Source: DATAGF01 sp963834875
GTDB taxonomy: Bacteria; Actinomycetota; Thermoleophilia; Miltoncostaeales; Miltoncostaeaceae
Length of the DNA stretch: 64,000 nt
Direction: 5' to 3'
Assembly (NCBI GenBank): GCA_963834875.1
Contig: CAWIDG010000027.1
Coordinates: forward strand, 1 to 64,000
Below, piece after piece: positions 35,145-43,543 of the stretch; the stretch's first letter is position 1; every line of letters starts with the position of its first letter. The position numbers and the translations under genes were made by a program. The notes beneath the pieces were generated by a model that did not search any database, was not told the origin of the DNA, and worked only from the letters and a program-made list of their open reading frames with translations.

Positions 35145-35945
35145 CTACTCGGACCAGTCGCCCTCGACGACCGGCGGCCCGTGGCGGTTGAGCAGCTCGG
35201 CCGGCAGGAGGAAGCGCCGCCGGTCGCCGTCGCCCTCCTGCTCGTAGCCCGCGGCGGCGTCCTCCGGCACGTTGACCGCGAACAGCACCCGGTCGTCGCC
35301 GTCACCGGCGTCGGGCGGCCGGTCGGTGACCCAGACCCCCGCGCGCGACCCCTCGGCGGCGTCGCGGAACCCGGACTCGCGGATCGCGAGCGCCCCGTCG
35401 TAGTCGCTGGCGTGGTAGAGGCGCAGGCTCGGCGGCCGCTCGGGGGCGGGCCCGGGCGGGGCGGGCGGCGGCGGCCCGCCGGGCGGGGCCGCGCTCTCGA
35501 GCTCGAGGTCCACGACGACGTGCGTGATCGGCAGGTCGTAGCGGCCCCGCGCCCGCGACACGACCTGGCGCTCGAGCCAGTTCGAGCGCTGGGGCGGGTG
35601 GGTCGAGATGATGACCTCGTCGGGCTCGAACGTGCGGATCGCGTCGTCGAGGGCCTGCAGCGGATCGGCGTCGCCGAGCGCCCCCTGGGCGGTGATCCCG
35701 GCCGCGGCGAACGCGCTCACCGACGCGTCGAGGCGCTCCAGCGCCTCCCCGCGGCGACGCTCCAGGTCCGACGTCAGCCAGTGCTCGAGCCGCGACCGGG
35801 CGAGGGCGGGCGCGACGATCATGACCTCGGCGCCCGGGCCGCCCCGGTACCCGACCTCCTCCACGACGCCTCGCGCCGCGCAGGTCTCGTTCGCGATGAC
35901 GAGGACCCTGCGGGGGCGCGCCCCCGCCTCGGGCGACGTGGACAT
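35145..35945 (-). CDS. universal-stress-like domain fused to an ART-like domain
   Basis: A 266-residue fusion. The N-terminal ~145 residues look like a UspA/Rossmann-type domain (VLVIANETCAA, GAEVMIVAPAL, EPDEVIISTHPPQRS). After a Pro/Gly linker (~165-180), the C-terminal part reads LRLYHASDYDGALAIRESGF, GVWVTDRPP, VLFAVNVPE and RRFLLPAELLNRHGPPVV. The 'LYHAS...AIRESGF...GVWVTD' pattern resembles small ADP-ribosyltransferase-like or RNA 2'-phosphotransferase-like folds, weakly. I know no protein with this join. Single gene, convergent with the membrane protein at 34423. Confidence 0.6.
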   Translation of the reverse strand: MSTSPEAGARPRRVLVIANETCAARGVVEEVGYRGGPGAEVMIVAPALARSRLEHWLTSDLERRRGEALERLDASVSAFAAAGITAQGALGDADPLQALDDAIRTFEPDEVIISTHPPQRSNWLERQVVSRARGRYDLPITHVVVDLELESAAPPGGPPPPAPPGPAPERPPSLRLYHASDYDGALAIRESGFRDAAEGSRAGVWVTDRPPDAGDGDDRVLFAVNVPEDAAAGYEQEGDGDRRRFLLPAELLNRHGPPVVEGDWSE

Positions 35946-36019
35946 GCGGCGAATCTACTCAGTCGCCGGACGGGGCGCCACCGCCTCCGGAGGATGCGCC
36001 GGCCGGTAGAATCGCCCCC

Positions 36020-36701
36020 GTGGCCCGGACGCACTCGGTTCGACGACTACCTCGAGGCGATCTACTTCCTCGCGACGCCGATCGGGGAGTACGGGCCGGT
36101 CGTGAAGGAGCCCCCGGTCCCGGCCGCGCGGGTGGCCGAGATGCTGCACGTCACACCTCCGACCGCGAGCGAGATGCTCAAGCGCCTGGAGGCCGAGGGC
36201 CTGGTCGAGCGCGGTCCCCGCAAGGGGCCGCTGCTGACCCAGAAGGGACGCGCGGAGGCCGAGCGGGTCGTGCGCCACCACCGCGTGATCGAGCGGTTCC
36301 TCACCGACTTCATGGGCTACTCGCCCGCCGAGTCGCACGTCCACGCCGACGAGCTCGGGGACGCGTTCTCGGACGAGATGGTCGAGCGCCTCGCCGAGCA
36401 GCTCGGCAACCCCGAGCGCTGCCCCCACGGCTGGCCGGTCGATCCCTCGCACGAGGTCGAGGAGAACCGCGACCTGCGCCCGCTGGCCGCGCTCGAGTCG
36501 GGCCCGGCGCAGATCGTGCGACTCGCCGAGCACGACGGCGACCTGCTGCACTGGTTCTACGAGCAGGGGCTCGTGCCGGGCACCGACGTGGAGGTGCTGC
36601 GAGCCGACCCCGCCGCCGGCCAGCTGACCATCCTGATCGACGGCGAGGAGCGGGCCATCGGCGACCGGGCGGCCGCCGGCCTGTACGTGCTGCCGGGCTG
36701 A
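36020..36701 (+). CDS. DtxR/MntR-family metal-dependent repressor, frameshift at N-terminus
   Basis: About 225 residues. The N-terminal winged helix reads DDYLEAIYFLATP, VAEMLHVTPPTASEMLKRLE (recognition helix) and GPLLTQKGRAEAE. The dimerisation/metal domain (HHRVIERFLTDFMGYSPAES, GNPERCPHGWPVDP) and an SH3/FeoA-like C-terminal domain (LVPGTDVEVLRADPAAGQL) follow. One extra base near 36040 separates the GTG start (VARTHS) from RFDDYLE. It should repress metal-uptake genes when Fe or Mn is bound. It sits just upstream of an iron-type ABC ATPase. The usual E-H ligand pair in the dimer helix is not obvious. Confidence 0.85.
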
Positions 36702-36740
36702 GCTTCCGCCGCCCCGGGGCGGGGCGGTAAGGTGTCCCGA

Positions 36741-37848
36741 ATGCCGCGCCTCCTGGCACCCGACGAGCCCCGTATCGGAGGGCCGTCCGTCGGCCGCTGA
36801 GCCCCTCCTCATCGCGGGCCTGACGAAGTCGTTCGGCGCGTCCGCGGTGCTGCGGGGCGTCAACCTGGCCGTCCCCGCCGGGGCCCTGGTGGCGCTGCTG
36901 GGGCCCAGCGGCTGCGGCAAGACGACCCTGCTGCGGACCGTGGCGGGCCTCGAGCGGCCCGACTCGGGCGAGGTGCGGGTGGGCGACCGGGTGCTGTCGG
37001 GGCCGGACCGCTTCGTCGCGACCGAGCGGCGCCGGGTGGGGATGGTGTTCCAGGACGCCGCCCTCTTCCCCCACCTGAGCGTCGGTCGCAACGTGGCCTA
37101 CGGGCTGCCGCGGCGCTCCCCCGACCGGGCCGAGCGCGTGTCCGAGGCGCTCCGCCTGGTGGGCCTGTCCGGCTTCGAGGCCCGCATGCCGGCCACGCTG
37201 TCGGGCGGCCAGCTGCAGCGCGTCGCGGTGGCGCGGGCCCTCGCACCGCGGCCCTCGGTGATCCTGCTCGACGAGCCCTTCTCGAACCTCGACGCCCCCC
37301 TGCGCGCCGAGCTGCGGCTGGAGGTGCGGCGCCTGCTGACGGCGATCGACGCCACGGCGGTCTTCGTCACCCACGACCAGGAGGAGGCCTTCCTCGTGGG
37401 CGACGAGGTGGCCGTGATGGGCGGCGGCCAGGTGGCCCAGCAGGGCGGGCCGACCGACCTCTACGAGCTGCCGGCGACGCGCGAGGTGGCCGAGTTCATC
37501 GGCGACGCCAACTTCGTCGCGGGCATCGCGGCCGGCGACGCGGCCGAGACGGCCCTCGGCGCCGTGCCCCTCCACGCCGAGGCCTGGGGCCCGGTCGAGG
37601 TGATGATCCGCCCGGAGCGGCTGCTGGCCCGGCCCGGCGGCGACGCGACGGTCGAGCGCATCGAGTACTACGGGCACGACGCGGTCTACGTCGTGGCGCT
37701 CGACGCGGGCGGGGCCGTGCGCTCCCGCGTGATCGGCGCGCCCGCGCTCGCCCCCGGCGAGCGTGTCGCCCTCGAGTTCACCGGCGCCCCCACCGTGGCC
37801 TATCCGGCCGCCGCGGCGAACGGGGCCGCCGTCCCCGCGGGGGGCTGA
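36741..37848 (+). CDS. fbpC: iron-type ABC importer ATPase (FbpC/PotA-like), start unclear
   Basis: About 350 residues. Walker A GPSGCGKTT, Q-loop VFQDAALFPHLSV, signature LSGGQLQRVAVARAL, Walker B ILLDEPFSNLD, His VTHDQEEAF, then a C-terminal MOP/TOBE-like regulatory domain (MIRPERLLARPGG). The frame opens at 36772 without a start codon. The ATG at 36741 reads MPRLLAPDEPRIGGPSVGR and then stops, so a one-base shift probably joins them. Matching binding protein and permease genes lie 3-4 kb downstream. The DtxR-type repressor is directly upstream. Confidence 0.88.
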
Positions 37849-37868
37849 TCGCGCAGTCGGCCGACCTG

Positions 37869-39240
37869 GTGGTGCTGGGGGCCGGGCCCGCCGGCGTGGG
37901 CGCGGCCTACCGCGCGGCCCGCGACGGCCACCGCGTGATCCTGGTCGAGCGGGCCGGCCACGTCGGCGGGGCCGCGGCCAGCCGTACCGTCGCCGGGCTG
38001 CGGGTGGACCTGGGCAGCCACCGCCTGCACCCGACGGTCGAGCCGCGGATCCTGGCGGTGCTGCACGACCTGCTCGGCGACGACCTCCAGCGTCGTCCCC
38101 GCAACGGCCGCATCAGGCTCGGCGACCGCTGGATCGCCTTCCCCCTGCGGCCGCTCGACCTCGCCCGGCGCCTGCCGCCGGCCATGGCCGCGGGCGCCAT
38201 CCGGGACGCCGCGCTGGGATTCCGCCGCCCGGCCCCCCGCGCAGACACCTTCGAGGAGGTCCTCCGGGCCGCGCTCGGGCCGACCCTCTGCGAGCGCTTC
38301 TACTTCCCGTACGCGCGCAAGCTCTGGGGCCTCGAGCCGTCCGAGCTCTCCGGCGAGCAGGCGCGCCGCCGGGTCGAGCGCGCGCTCACCCGGCCGCCTG
38401 GTCGGCCGGGTCCTCGCCCGCGGGAGCGCGGGGGTGCGGTTCTTCCTCTACCCGCGGCGCGGCTACGGCCAGCTCTGGGAGGCCCTCGCGGACGGCGCCG
38501 CCTCGGCCGGCGCCGAGGTCCTCCTCGACACCGAGGCGACGGGGCTCGAGCTGCGCCCGGAGGGAGCCCGGGTCACGCTGGCCGGCGGGGGGGTCCTCGA
38601 GGCGCGGCGTGTGTGGTCGACGCTGCCGGCGACGGCCCTCGCGCGGATGGCCGTCCCCTCCCCGCCGGCGGACGCCCTGGCCGCCGCGTCGGCGCTCGAG
38701 TATCGCGCGATGGCCCTCGTCTACCTCGTCCTGCCGCGGCGCCGCTACACGCCCTACGACGCGCACTACCTGCCGGACGGGGCCACGCCCGTCACGCGGG
38801 TGTCGGAGCCGCGCAACTACCGCGACGGCCCCGACCCCGAGGGCGTCACCGTGCTCTGCGCGGAGATCCCGTGCGACGCCGCCGGCGGGCTCTTCGCCGC
38901 GCCCGACGAGGTCCTGGGCGAGGTGGCGGCCGAGGGCCTCGCCGAGGCGGGCCTACCGCGCCCCGAGGTCGCCGGCGTCGAGGTGGCCCGCCTGCGCCAC
39001 GCCTACCCCGTGCTGCGTGCCGGCGTCGAGCGCCATCTCGCCGCGCTCGACGCGTGGGCCGACGCGCAGCCCGCCCTGCTGACGCTCGGGCGCCAGGCGC
39101 TGTTCGTGCACGACAACGCCCACCACGCCCTCGCCATGGCCTGGGCGGCCGCCGACTGCCTCGGCCGCGACGGCGCCTTCGACGACCAGGCCTGGGCCCG
39201 CGCCCGGCGCCGCTTCGCGGCCCACGTCGTCGAGGACTGA
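37869..39240 (+). CDS. FAD-dependent amine-oxidase/desaturase-like flavoprotein, one frameshift
   Basis: The Rossmann motif VVLGAGPAGVGAAYRAARDGH and the second strand VILVERAGHVGG bind FAD. FYFPYARKLWGLEPSELSGE is the motif shared by UDP-galactopyranose-mutase-like and protoporphyrinogen-oxidase-like flavoproteins in glycan clusters. A base shift near 38395 moves the rest (RFFLYPRRGYGQLWEALADG) into another frame. It ends LALAMAWAAADCLG-like with the C-terminal FAD helix. It may oxidise or epimerise a lipid or sugar; the glycosyltransferase convergent to it supports that. Start is GTG in DLVVLG; upstream codons are not ruled out. Confidence 0.78.
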
Positions 39241-40815
39241 GCCGTTCAGCTCGCGCAGGACGGCGGGCACGACGCGGCGCAGGTACGGCCCCAGGCGCAC
39301 GAACGAGCGCCCGTGCTCACGGGTGCGGTAGGAGATGGGGACCTCGGCGTAGCGGTGGCCCTTGGCCAGCAGGTCGAGCGTCAGGACCTGGGCGTAGTTG
39401 TAGTCGTGGACGATCTCGGCGTCGGCGGCCGCGGCTCGGGACAGGGCGCGGTAGCCGCTCTGGCCGTCGGTCAGGCGCCGGCGAGCGGCGAACGAGAGCA
39501 GGCGCGTGAGCACGAGGTTGCCGACGCGGCGCTGGGGCCTCATGCGCTCGATCCGCCCCGCGAAGCGCGAGCCGACGACGTAATCGGCGCGGCCCGCCAG
39601 GATCGGCGCCACCAGGGCCTCGAGCTCCTCCGGGGCGTACTCGCCGTCGGCGTCGCAGAACGCCACCGCCGCGGCCCCGCAGGCGACTCCCTCGGCGAGG
39701 CCGCGCCGCACGGCCGCGCCGAGCCCGCGCGTGCCTCCCGTGCGCACCACCCGCGCCCCGGCCGCCGCAGCCGCGGCCGCCGTGTCGTCGGACGAGCCGT
39801 CGTCCACGACGATCACCCGCACCGGGCGGCCGGCCACGGCCGCCGGCGCCCGGGCCACCACGCCGGCGACCGTCGCCCCCTCGTCGCGGGCGGGCAGCAC
39901 CAGCGCCACCGGCCCCGGCGGGGCGGGCGCCGCGGGCGGGGGCGCGGGGCGGGCGCGGGGCAGGCGCACCCGGCCGAAGAGGCCCGGCGAGGGGTGGAGC
40001 GCGCCCACGCCCCCGGCGGCCAGCGCGTACGCCGTCTTGAGCGCGTGCGCGGCGACCGCCGCCGCCAGCGCGGCGCCCGGCTCGGCCCCGGTCGCGACCA
40101 GCGCCGCCGTCGCCGCGGCCTCGTAGGTGCCGACGCCGCCGGGCGCGATCGCCACGAGCTGGGCCGCGATCGTCACGGCGGTCACCAGGGCCGCGTCGCG
40201 CGGGGAGAGGTCGATGCCGGCCCAGCCGGCGCAGGTCCACACCAGGACGCTCTCGAGCAGCCACGCGGCCGCGGCGCCGGGCAGGGCCACGGCGAGCCAG
40301 CCGCGCGAGGGCCCGAGGCGGCGCACCGTGCGCGCCAGCCACCAGGCGGCCGCCACCAGCACCGCGGCCGAGCCCACGGCGAGCGGGACGCCCGCGCCGC
40401 CCACGAGGCGCTCCGCGAGGTCGGGGCCGAGGACCGCCGCGATCGCGATCACCGCCAGGACGTCGGCCGCCCGCAGCAGCACCGCCGAGGCGGCCGCGGC
40501 CCCGAGCGGCACCCGGGCCCGGCGCACCGCCGAGACCACGCGCAGCGGCTCCCCGAGCCTCAGCGGCAGCAGGTGGTTCCCCGCCAGCGACACGTGGATG
40601 GCGGCGAGCGACTGGCCGAAGCCCAGCCCCGGCAGCGCCCGGCACCAGAGCGCGGCGCGCAGGGCGAACGCCAGGCCGTACGCCCCGAGGGCCAGGGCGA
40701 GCCCGAGGGGGTCGGCGGCGGCGGCGCGCGCGGCGGCGGCCAGCGCGCCGAGGTCGACCGCGGTCGCGATGTAGGCGACGCTCGCGGCGAGGGCCAGCGC
40801 GCCGACCGCCGTCAA
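38953..40815 (-). CDS. flippase-like (UPF0104) membrane domain fused to a GT2 glycosyltransferase
   Basis: Residues ~1-300 form 8-9 helices of the LPG-synthase-TM/AglD type (GNHLLPLRLGEPLRVVSAV, APGGVGTYEAAATAALVATG). A Pro/Ala linker follows, then a GT-A domain of polyprenol-phosphate sugar transferase type: VIVVDDGSSDDT, FCDADGEYAPEEL (DxD) and GYRALSRAAAADAE. Such fusions transfer sugars to a lipid carrier and may move it. I prefer the TTG at 40815 (GAGG upstream) over TTG at 40866. The frame runs 288 bp past the stop of the convergent flavoprotein gene; native sequence probably ends near VLRELNG, so the last 95 residues are likely shadow. Confidence 0.8.
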   Translation of the reverse strand: MTAVGALALAASVAYIATAVDLGALAAAARAAAADPLGLALALGAYGLAFALRAALWCRALPGLGFGQSLAAIHVSLAGNHLLPLRLGEPLRVVSAVRRARVPLGAAAASAVLLRAADVLAVIAIAAVLGPDLAERLVGGAGVPLAVGSAAVLVAAAWWLARTVRRLGPSRGWLAVALPGAAAAWLLESVLVWTCAGWAGIDLSPRDAALVTAVTIAAQLVAIAPGGVGTYEAAATAALVATGAEPGAALAAAVAAHALKTAYALAAGGVGALHPSPGLFGRVRLPRARPAPPPAAPAPPGPVALVLPARDEGATVAGVVARAPAAVAGRPVRVIVVDDGSSDDTAAAAAAAGARVVRTGGTRGLGAAVRRGLAEGVACGAAAVAFCDADGEYAPEELEALVAPILAGRADYVVGSRFAGRIERMRPQRRVGNLVLTRLLSFAARRRLTDGQSGYRALSRAAAADAEIVHDYNYAQVLTLDLLAKGHRYAEVPISYRTREHGRSFVRLGPYLRRVVPAVLRELNGSVLDDVGREAAPGAGPGLVVEGAVAAEAVGGRPGHGEGVVGVVVHEQRLAPERQQGGLRVGPRVERGEMALDAGTQHGVGVAQAGHLDAGDLGAR

Positions 40816-40916
40816 CGCCCGCCTCGGTCCGCCCGACCCGCGTTCGAAGGTGCACCTTATATTCAACGGCGGTTGACCTTACACTCTCCCGGCCCGGCGG
40901 CGAAGAGGGGGACGGC
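40816..40916. promoter_or_regulatory. divergent promoter region with palindromes
   Basis: Between the glycosyltransferase (minus) and fbpA (plus) lie AAGGTGCACCTT (40847-40858), a perfect 12-bp palindrome, and TCAAC-GGCG-GTTGA (40863-40876). AT content rises locally (TTATATTC). Given a DtxR-type repressor and an iron-type binding protein, the first palindrome is a candidate metal-repressor site, though it is not a textbook DtxR box. Confidence 0.45.
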
Positions 40917-41936
40917 GTGAGGCGAGCGAGGCGAGCGATCGTGGTGGTGGTGGCGGCGGTGCTGGCGGTCGCGGGTGCCGGCCTGGCGGCCGGTGGGTGC
41001 GGCGGCGACCGCGACGCCCTGACGATCTACTCCGGGCGCACCGAGGACCTCGTCGGCCCCCTGCTGGAGCGGTTCTCGGAGGAGGAGGACGTCGCGATCG
41101 ACGTCCGCTACGGCGACACCCCCCAGCTCGCGCTGCTCCTCGCCGAGGAGGGCGACCGCACGCCGGCCGACGTCTTCTGGGGCCAGAGCCCCGGCGCCAC
41201 CGCCTACCTCGCCGACCGCGACCTGCTCGCGCCGCTCTCGCGCGAGGTGCTCGACCTCGTGGACCCGGGCTTCGAGGACCCGGAGGGGCTGTGGACCGGG
41301 GTCAGCGGCCGCCAGCGGGTGCTGGTCTACAACTCCGAGGAGGTGGCCGAGGCCGAGCTGCCCGAATCGGTGTTCGAGCTCACCGAGCCGCGCTACCGCG
41401 GCCGGGTGGGGATCGCCCCCACCAACGGCTCGTTCCAGGACTTCGTGACGGCGATGCGCGACATCGAGGGCGAGGAGGCGACCGCGCGGTGGCTGCGCGG
41501 CATGGCCGACAACGACGCGCGCACGTACGCGAACAACAACGCGATCGTCGAGGCCGCCGGGCGCGGCGAGATCGACATGGGCCTGGTCAACCACTACTAC
41601 AACTACCGCTTCCTCGAGGAGGACCCCGGCCTCCCGACGCGCAACCATCAGTTCGCCGCCGGCGACGTCGGCGGCCTGGTGATCCCCTCCTCGGCCAGCG
41701 TGCTCGCCGCGTCCGGCCGGAGCGAGGAGGCCGAGCGCTTCATCGCCTTCCTGCTCTCCCGGGAGGCCCAGGAGTACTTCGCCGAGGAGACCTTCGAGTA
41801 CCCGCTCGCCCAGGACGTCCCGCCCGCCGAGGGCGTGCCCCCGCTGTCGTCGCTGCGCCCGCCCGACGAGGACCCGGGGCGGCTCGGCGACATCGAGGGG
41901 ACGGCGCGCCTGATCCAGGAGAGCGGGCTGGAGTGA
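40917..41936 (+). CDS. fbpA: iron(III)-type ABC substrate-binding lipoprotein
   Basis: A 339-residue protein. The N-terminal helix with AGAGLAAGGC is a signal peptide and loose lipobox. The mature part begins LTIYSGRTEDLVGPLLERF, with DVFWGQSPGATAYLADRD and VNHYYNYRFLEE. The Tyr pair in HYYNY is the iron-ligand element of FbpA/AfuA proteins. It captures ferric iron outside the membrane and delivers it to the permease. GTG follows GAGGGGGA. It overlaps the permease gene by GTGA. Confidence 0.92.
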   Translation: MRRARRAIVVVVAAVLAVAGAGLAAGGCGGDRDALTIYSGRTEDLVGPLLERFSEEEDVAIDVRYGDTPQLALLLAEEGDRTPADVFWGQSPGATAYLADRDLLAPLSREVLDLVDPGFEDPEGLWTGVSGRQRVLVYNSEEVAEAELPESVFELTEPRYRGRVGIAPTNGSFQDFVTAMRDIEGEEATARWLRGMADNDARTYANNNAIVEAAGRGEIDMGLVNHYYNYRFLEEDPGLPTRNHQFAAGDVGGLVIPSSASVLAASGRSEEAERFIAFLLSREAQEYFAEETFEYPLAQDVPPAEGVPPLSSLRPPDEDPGRLGDIEGTARLIQESGLE

Positions 41937-43543
41937 TCTCGGCGATCGACGCGGCCCCCGGCGACGGCGCCCGCGCGCGCGGGCTGGGCCTGCGCGCGCT
42001 GGTGGTGCTGCTGGCGGTGCCGTTCGCCGCCCCGCTGGCCTACCTGGTGGTGCGCAACGCCGAGGAGGGCGGCTTCGCGTCGACCCTCGCCGACGACGCC
42101 CTGCTGGCGCCGCTCGGGCGCAGCCTGCTCCTGGCGACGTCGGTGGCGCTGGCGGCCGCCGTCGTGGGCACCGCCGCCGCCTGGCTCGTCACCCGCACCG
42201 ACCTGCCGGGGCGGCGGGCCATTCGGCTGCTGCTGCCGCTGCCGCTGGTGCTGCCCTCGTTCATCGGCGCCTTCGCGCTGATCGCGGCCTTCGCCCCGGG
42301 AGGGCTGATCGAGCGGGTGCTCGGGGTCTCGGGGCTGCCGGAGGTGAGCGGCTTCGGGTGGGCCTTCGCGATCCTGACCCTGCTCACCTACCCCTACGTC
42401 TACCTGCCCGTCGCCGCGCGGCTGCGTCAGCTGCCGCCCGCCGTCGAGGAGTCGGCCCGCCTCCTGGGGCGCCGGCCGGCCGCGACCTTCGCCACCGTGG
42501 TGCTGCCGCAGGCGCGGGCGGCGATCGCCGCGGGGGCGCTGCTCGTGTTCCTGTACGTCATCGCCGACTTCGGGGCGGTCCAGCTGCTGCGCTACGACAC
42601 CCTGACCCGGGCGATCTACGCCAACTACCTGCTCGACCCGGAGGTGGCGGTCGCGCTGAGCCTGGCGCTCGGGCTGCTGGCCATCGTCGTCGTGGTCGCC
42701 CAGCGGCGGGTCGCCGGCGGGACCCGCCAGGACGCGCGCCGGGAGGGCCGCTCCCTGACCGTCGCCCTGGGGCGCTGGCGCGTCGCCGCCCTCGCGTTCG
42801 TCGGCGGGCTGCTGGGCCTGGCGCTCGCGGCGCCGGTGGCGGTGCTGGTCTACTGGACGGTCCGGGGCGTGGAGGCGGGCAGCTCGCGGGCGAACTCGCT
42901 GGTCGCGGACCCCGGCCGGCTGGTGGAGCCGGCCATCAACACGTCGGTGGCCAGCGTCGCGGCGGCGCTCGTCGCCGTCGCGGTCGTGCTGCCGGTCGCG
43001 TTCCTCACCGCCCGCCACCGCAGCCGCGTCGGCGGCGGGGCGGCGGCGCTCGTGATCGGCGGCTTCGCCCTGCCCGGCCTCGTGATCGCGCTCGCGCTGG
43101 CCTTCTGGACGCTGCGAAGCCCGGGCCTGATCGGCGCGCTCTACCAGACCCTCCCGCTGCTGGTGGGCGCCTACGCCCTCCACTTCGGGGCCCTCGCCCT
43201 GGGCCCCGCGCAGGTCGCGGCCTCGGGCGTGCCCCGGCGCCTGGACGACGCCGCCCGCACCCTGGGCCGGGGGCGCCTCTCGAGGCTGGCGACGATCGAC
43301 CTGCCGCTGATGGCGCCCGGGCTCGCCGCCGGCGCGGGGCTGGTGCTGCTGTCGGCCATGAAGGAGCTGCCGGTCACCCTGCTGCTGGCCCCGGCCGGCT
43401 TCCCGACGCTGGCCACGCGCATCTGGAGCTCGACCGAGGACGCCTTCTGGGCCGACGCCAGCATCGCGGCCCTCGCCCTGCTGGCGGTCTCGGGCGTCCT
43501 CACCTGGCTGCTCGTGGTGCGCCGCGACCGGGCGCTGGCGTGA
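41933..43543 (+). CDS. fbpB: iron-type ABC transporter permease, fused double unit
   Basis: A 536-residue membrane protein with two BPD_transp_1 halves, as in FbpB/AfuB. Each half has the coupling motif: EESARLLGRRPAATFATVVLPQ and DDAARTLGRGRLSRLATIDLPL. About 12 helices. It forms the channel for the FbpA cargo and uses the FbpC-type ATPase 4 kb upstream. GTG overlaps the FbpA stop, and its own stop overlaps the next gene by GTGA. Confidence 0.93.
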   Translation: MISAIDAAPGDGARARGLGLRALVVLLAVPFAAPLAYLVVRNAEEGGFASTLADDALLAPLGRSLLLATSVALAAAVVGTAAAWLVTRTDLPGRRAIRLLLPLPLVLPSFIGAFALIAAFAPGGLIERVLGVSGLPEVSGFGWAFAILTLLTYPYVYLPVAARLRQLPPAVEESARLLGRRPAATFATVVLPQARAAIAAGALLVFLYVIADFGAVQLLRYDTLTRAIYANYLLDPEVAVALSLALGLLAIVVVVAQRRVAGGTRQDARREGRSLTVALGRWRVAALAFVGGLLGLALAAPVAVLVYWTVRGVEAGSSRANSLVADPGRLVEPAINTSVASVAAALVAVAVVLPVAFLTARHRSRVGGGAAALVIGGFALPGLVIALALAFWTLRSPGLIGALYQTLPLLVGAYALHFGALALGPAQVAASGVPRRLDDAARTLGRGRLSRLATIDLPLMAPGLAAGAGLVLLSAMKELPVTLLLAPAGFPTLATRIWSSTEDAFWADASIAALALLAVSGVLTWLLVVRRDRALA

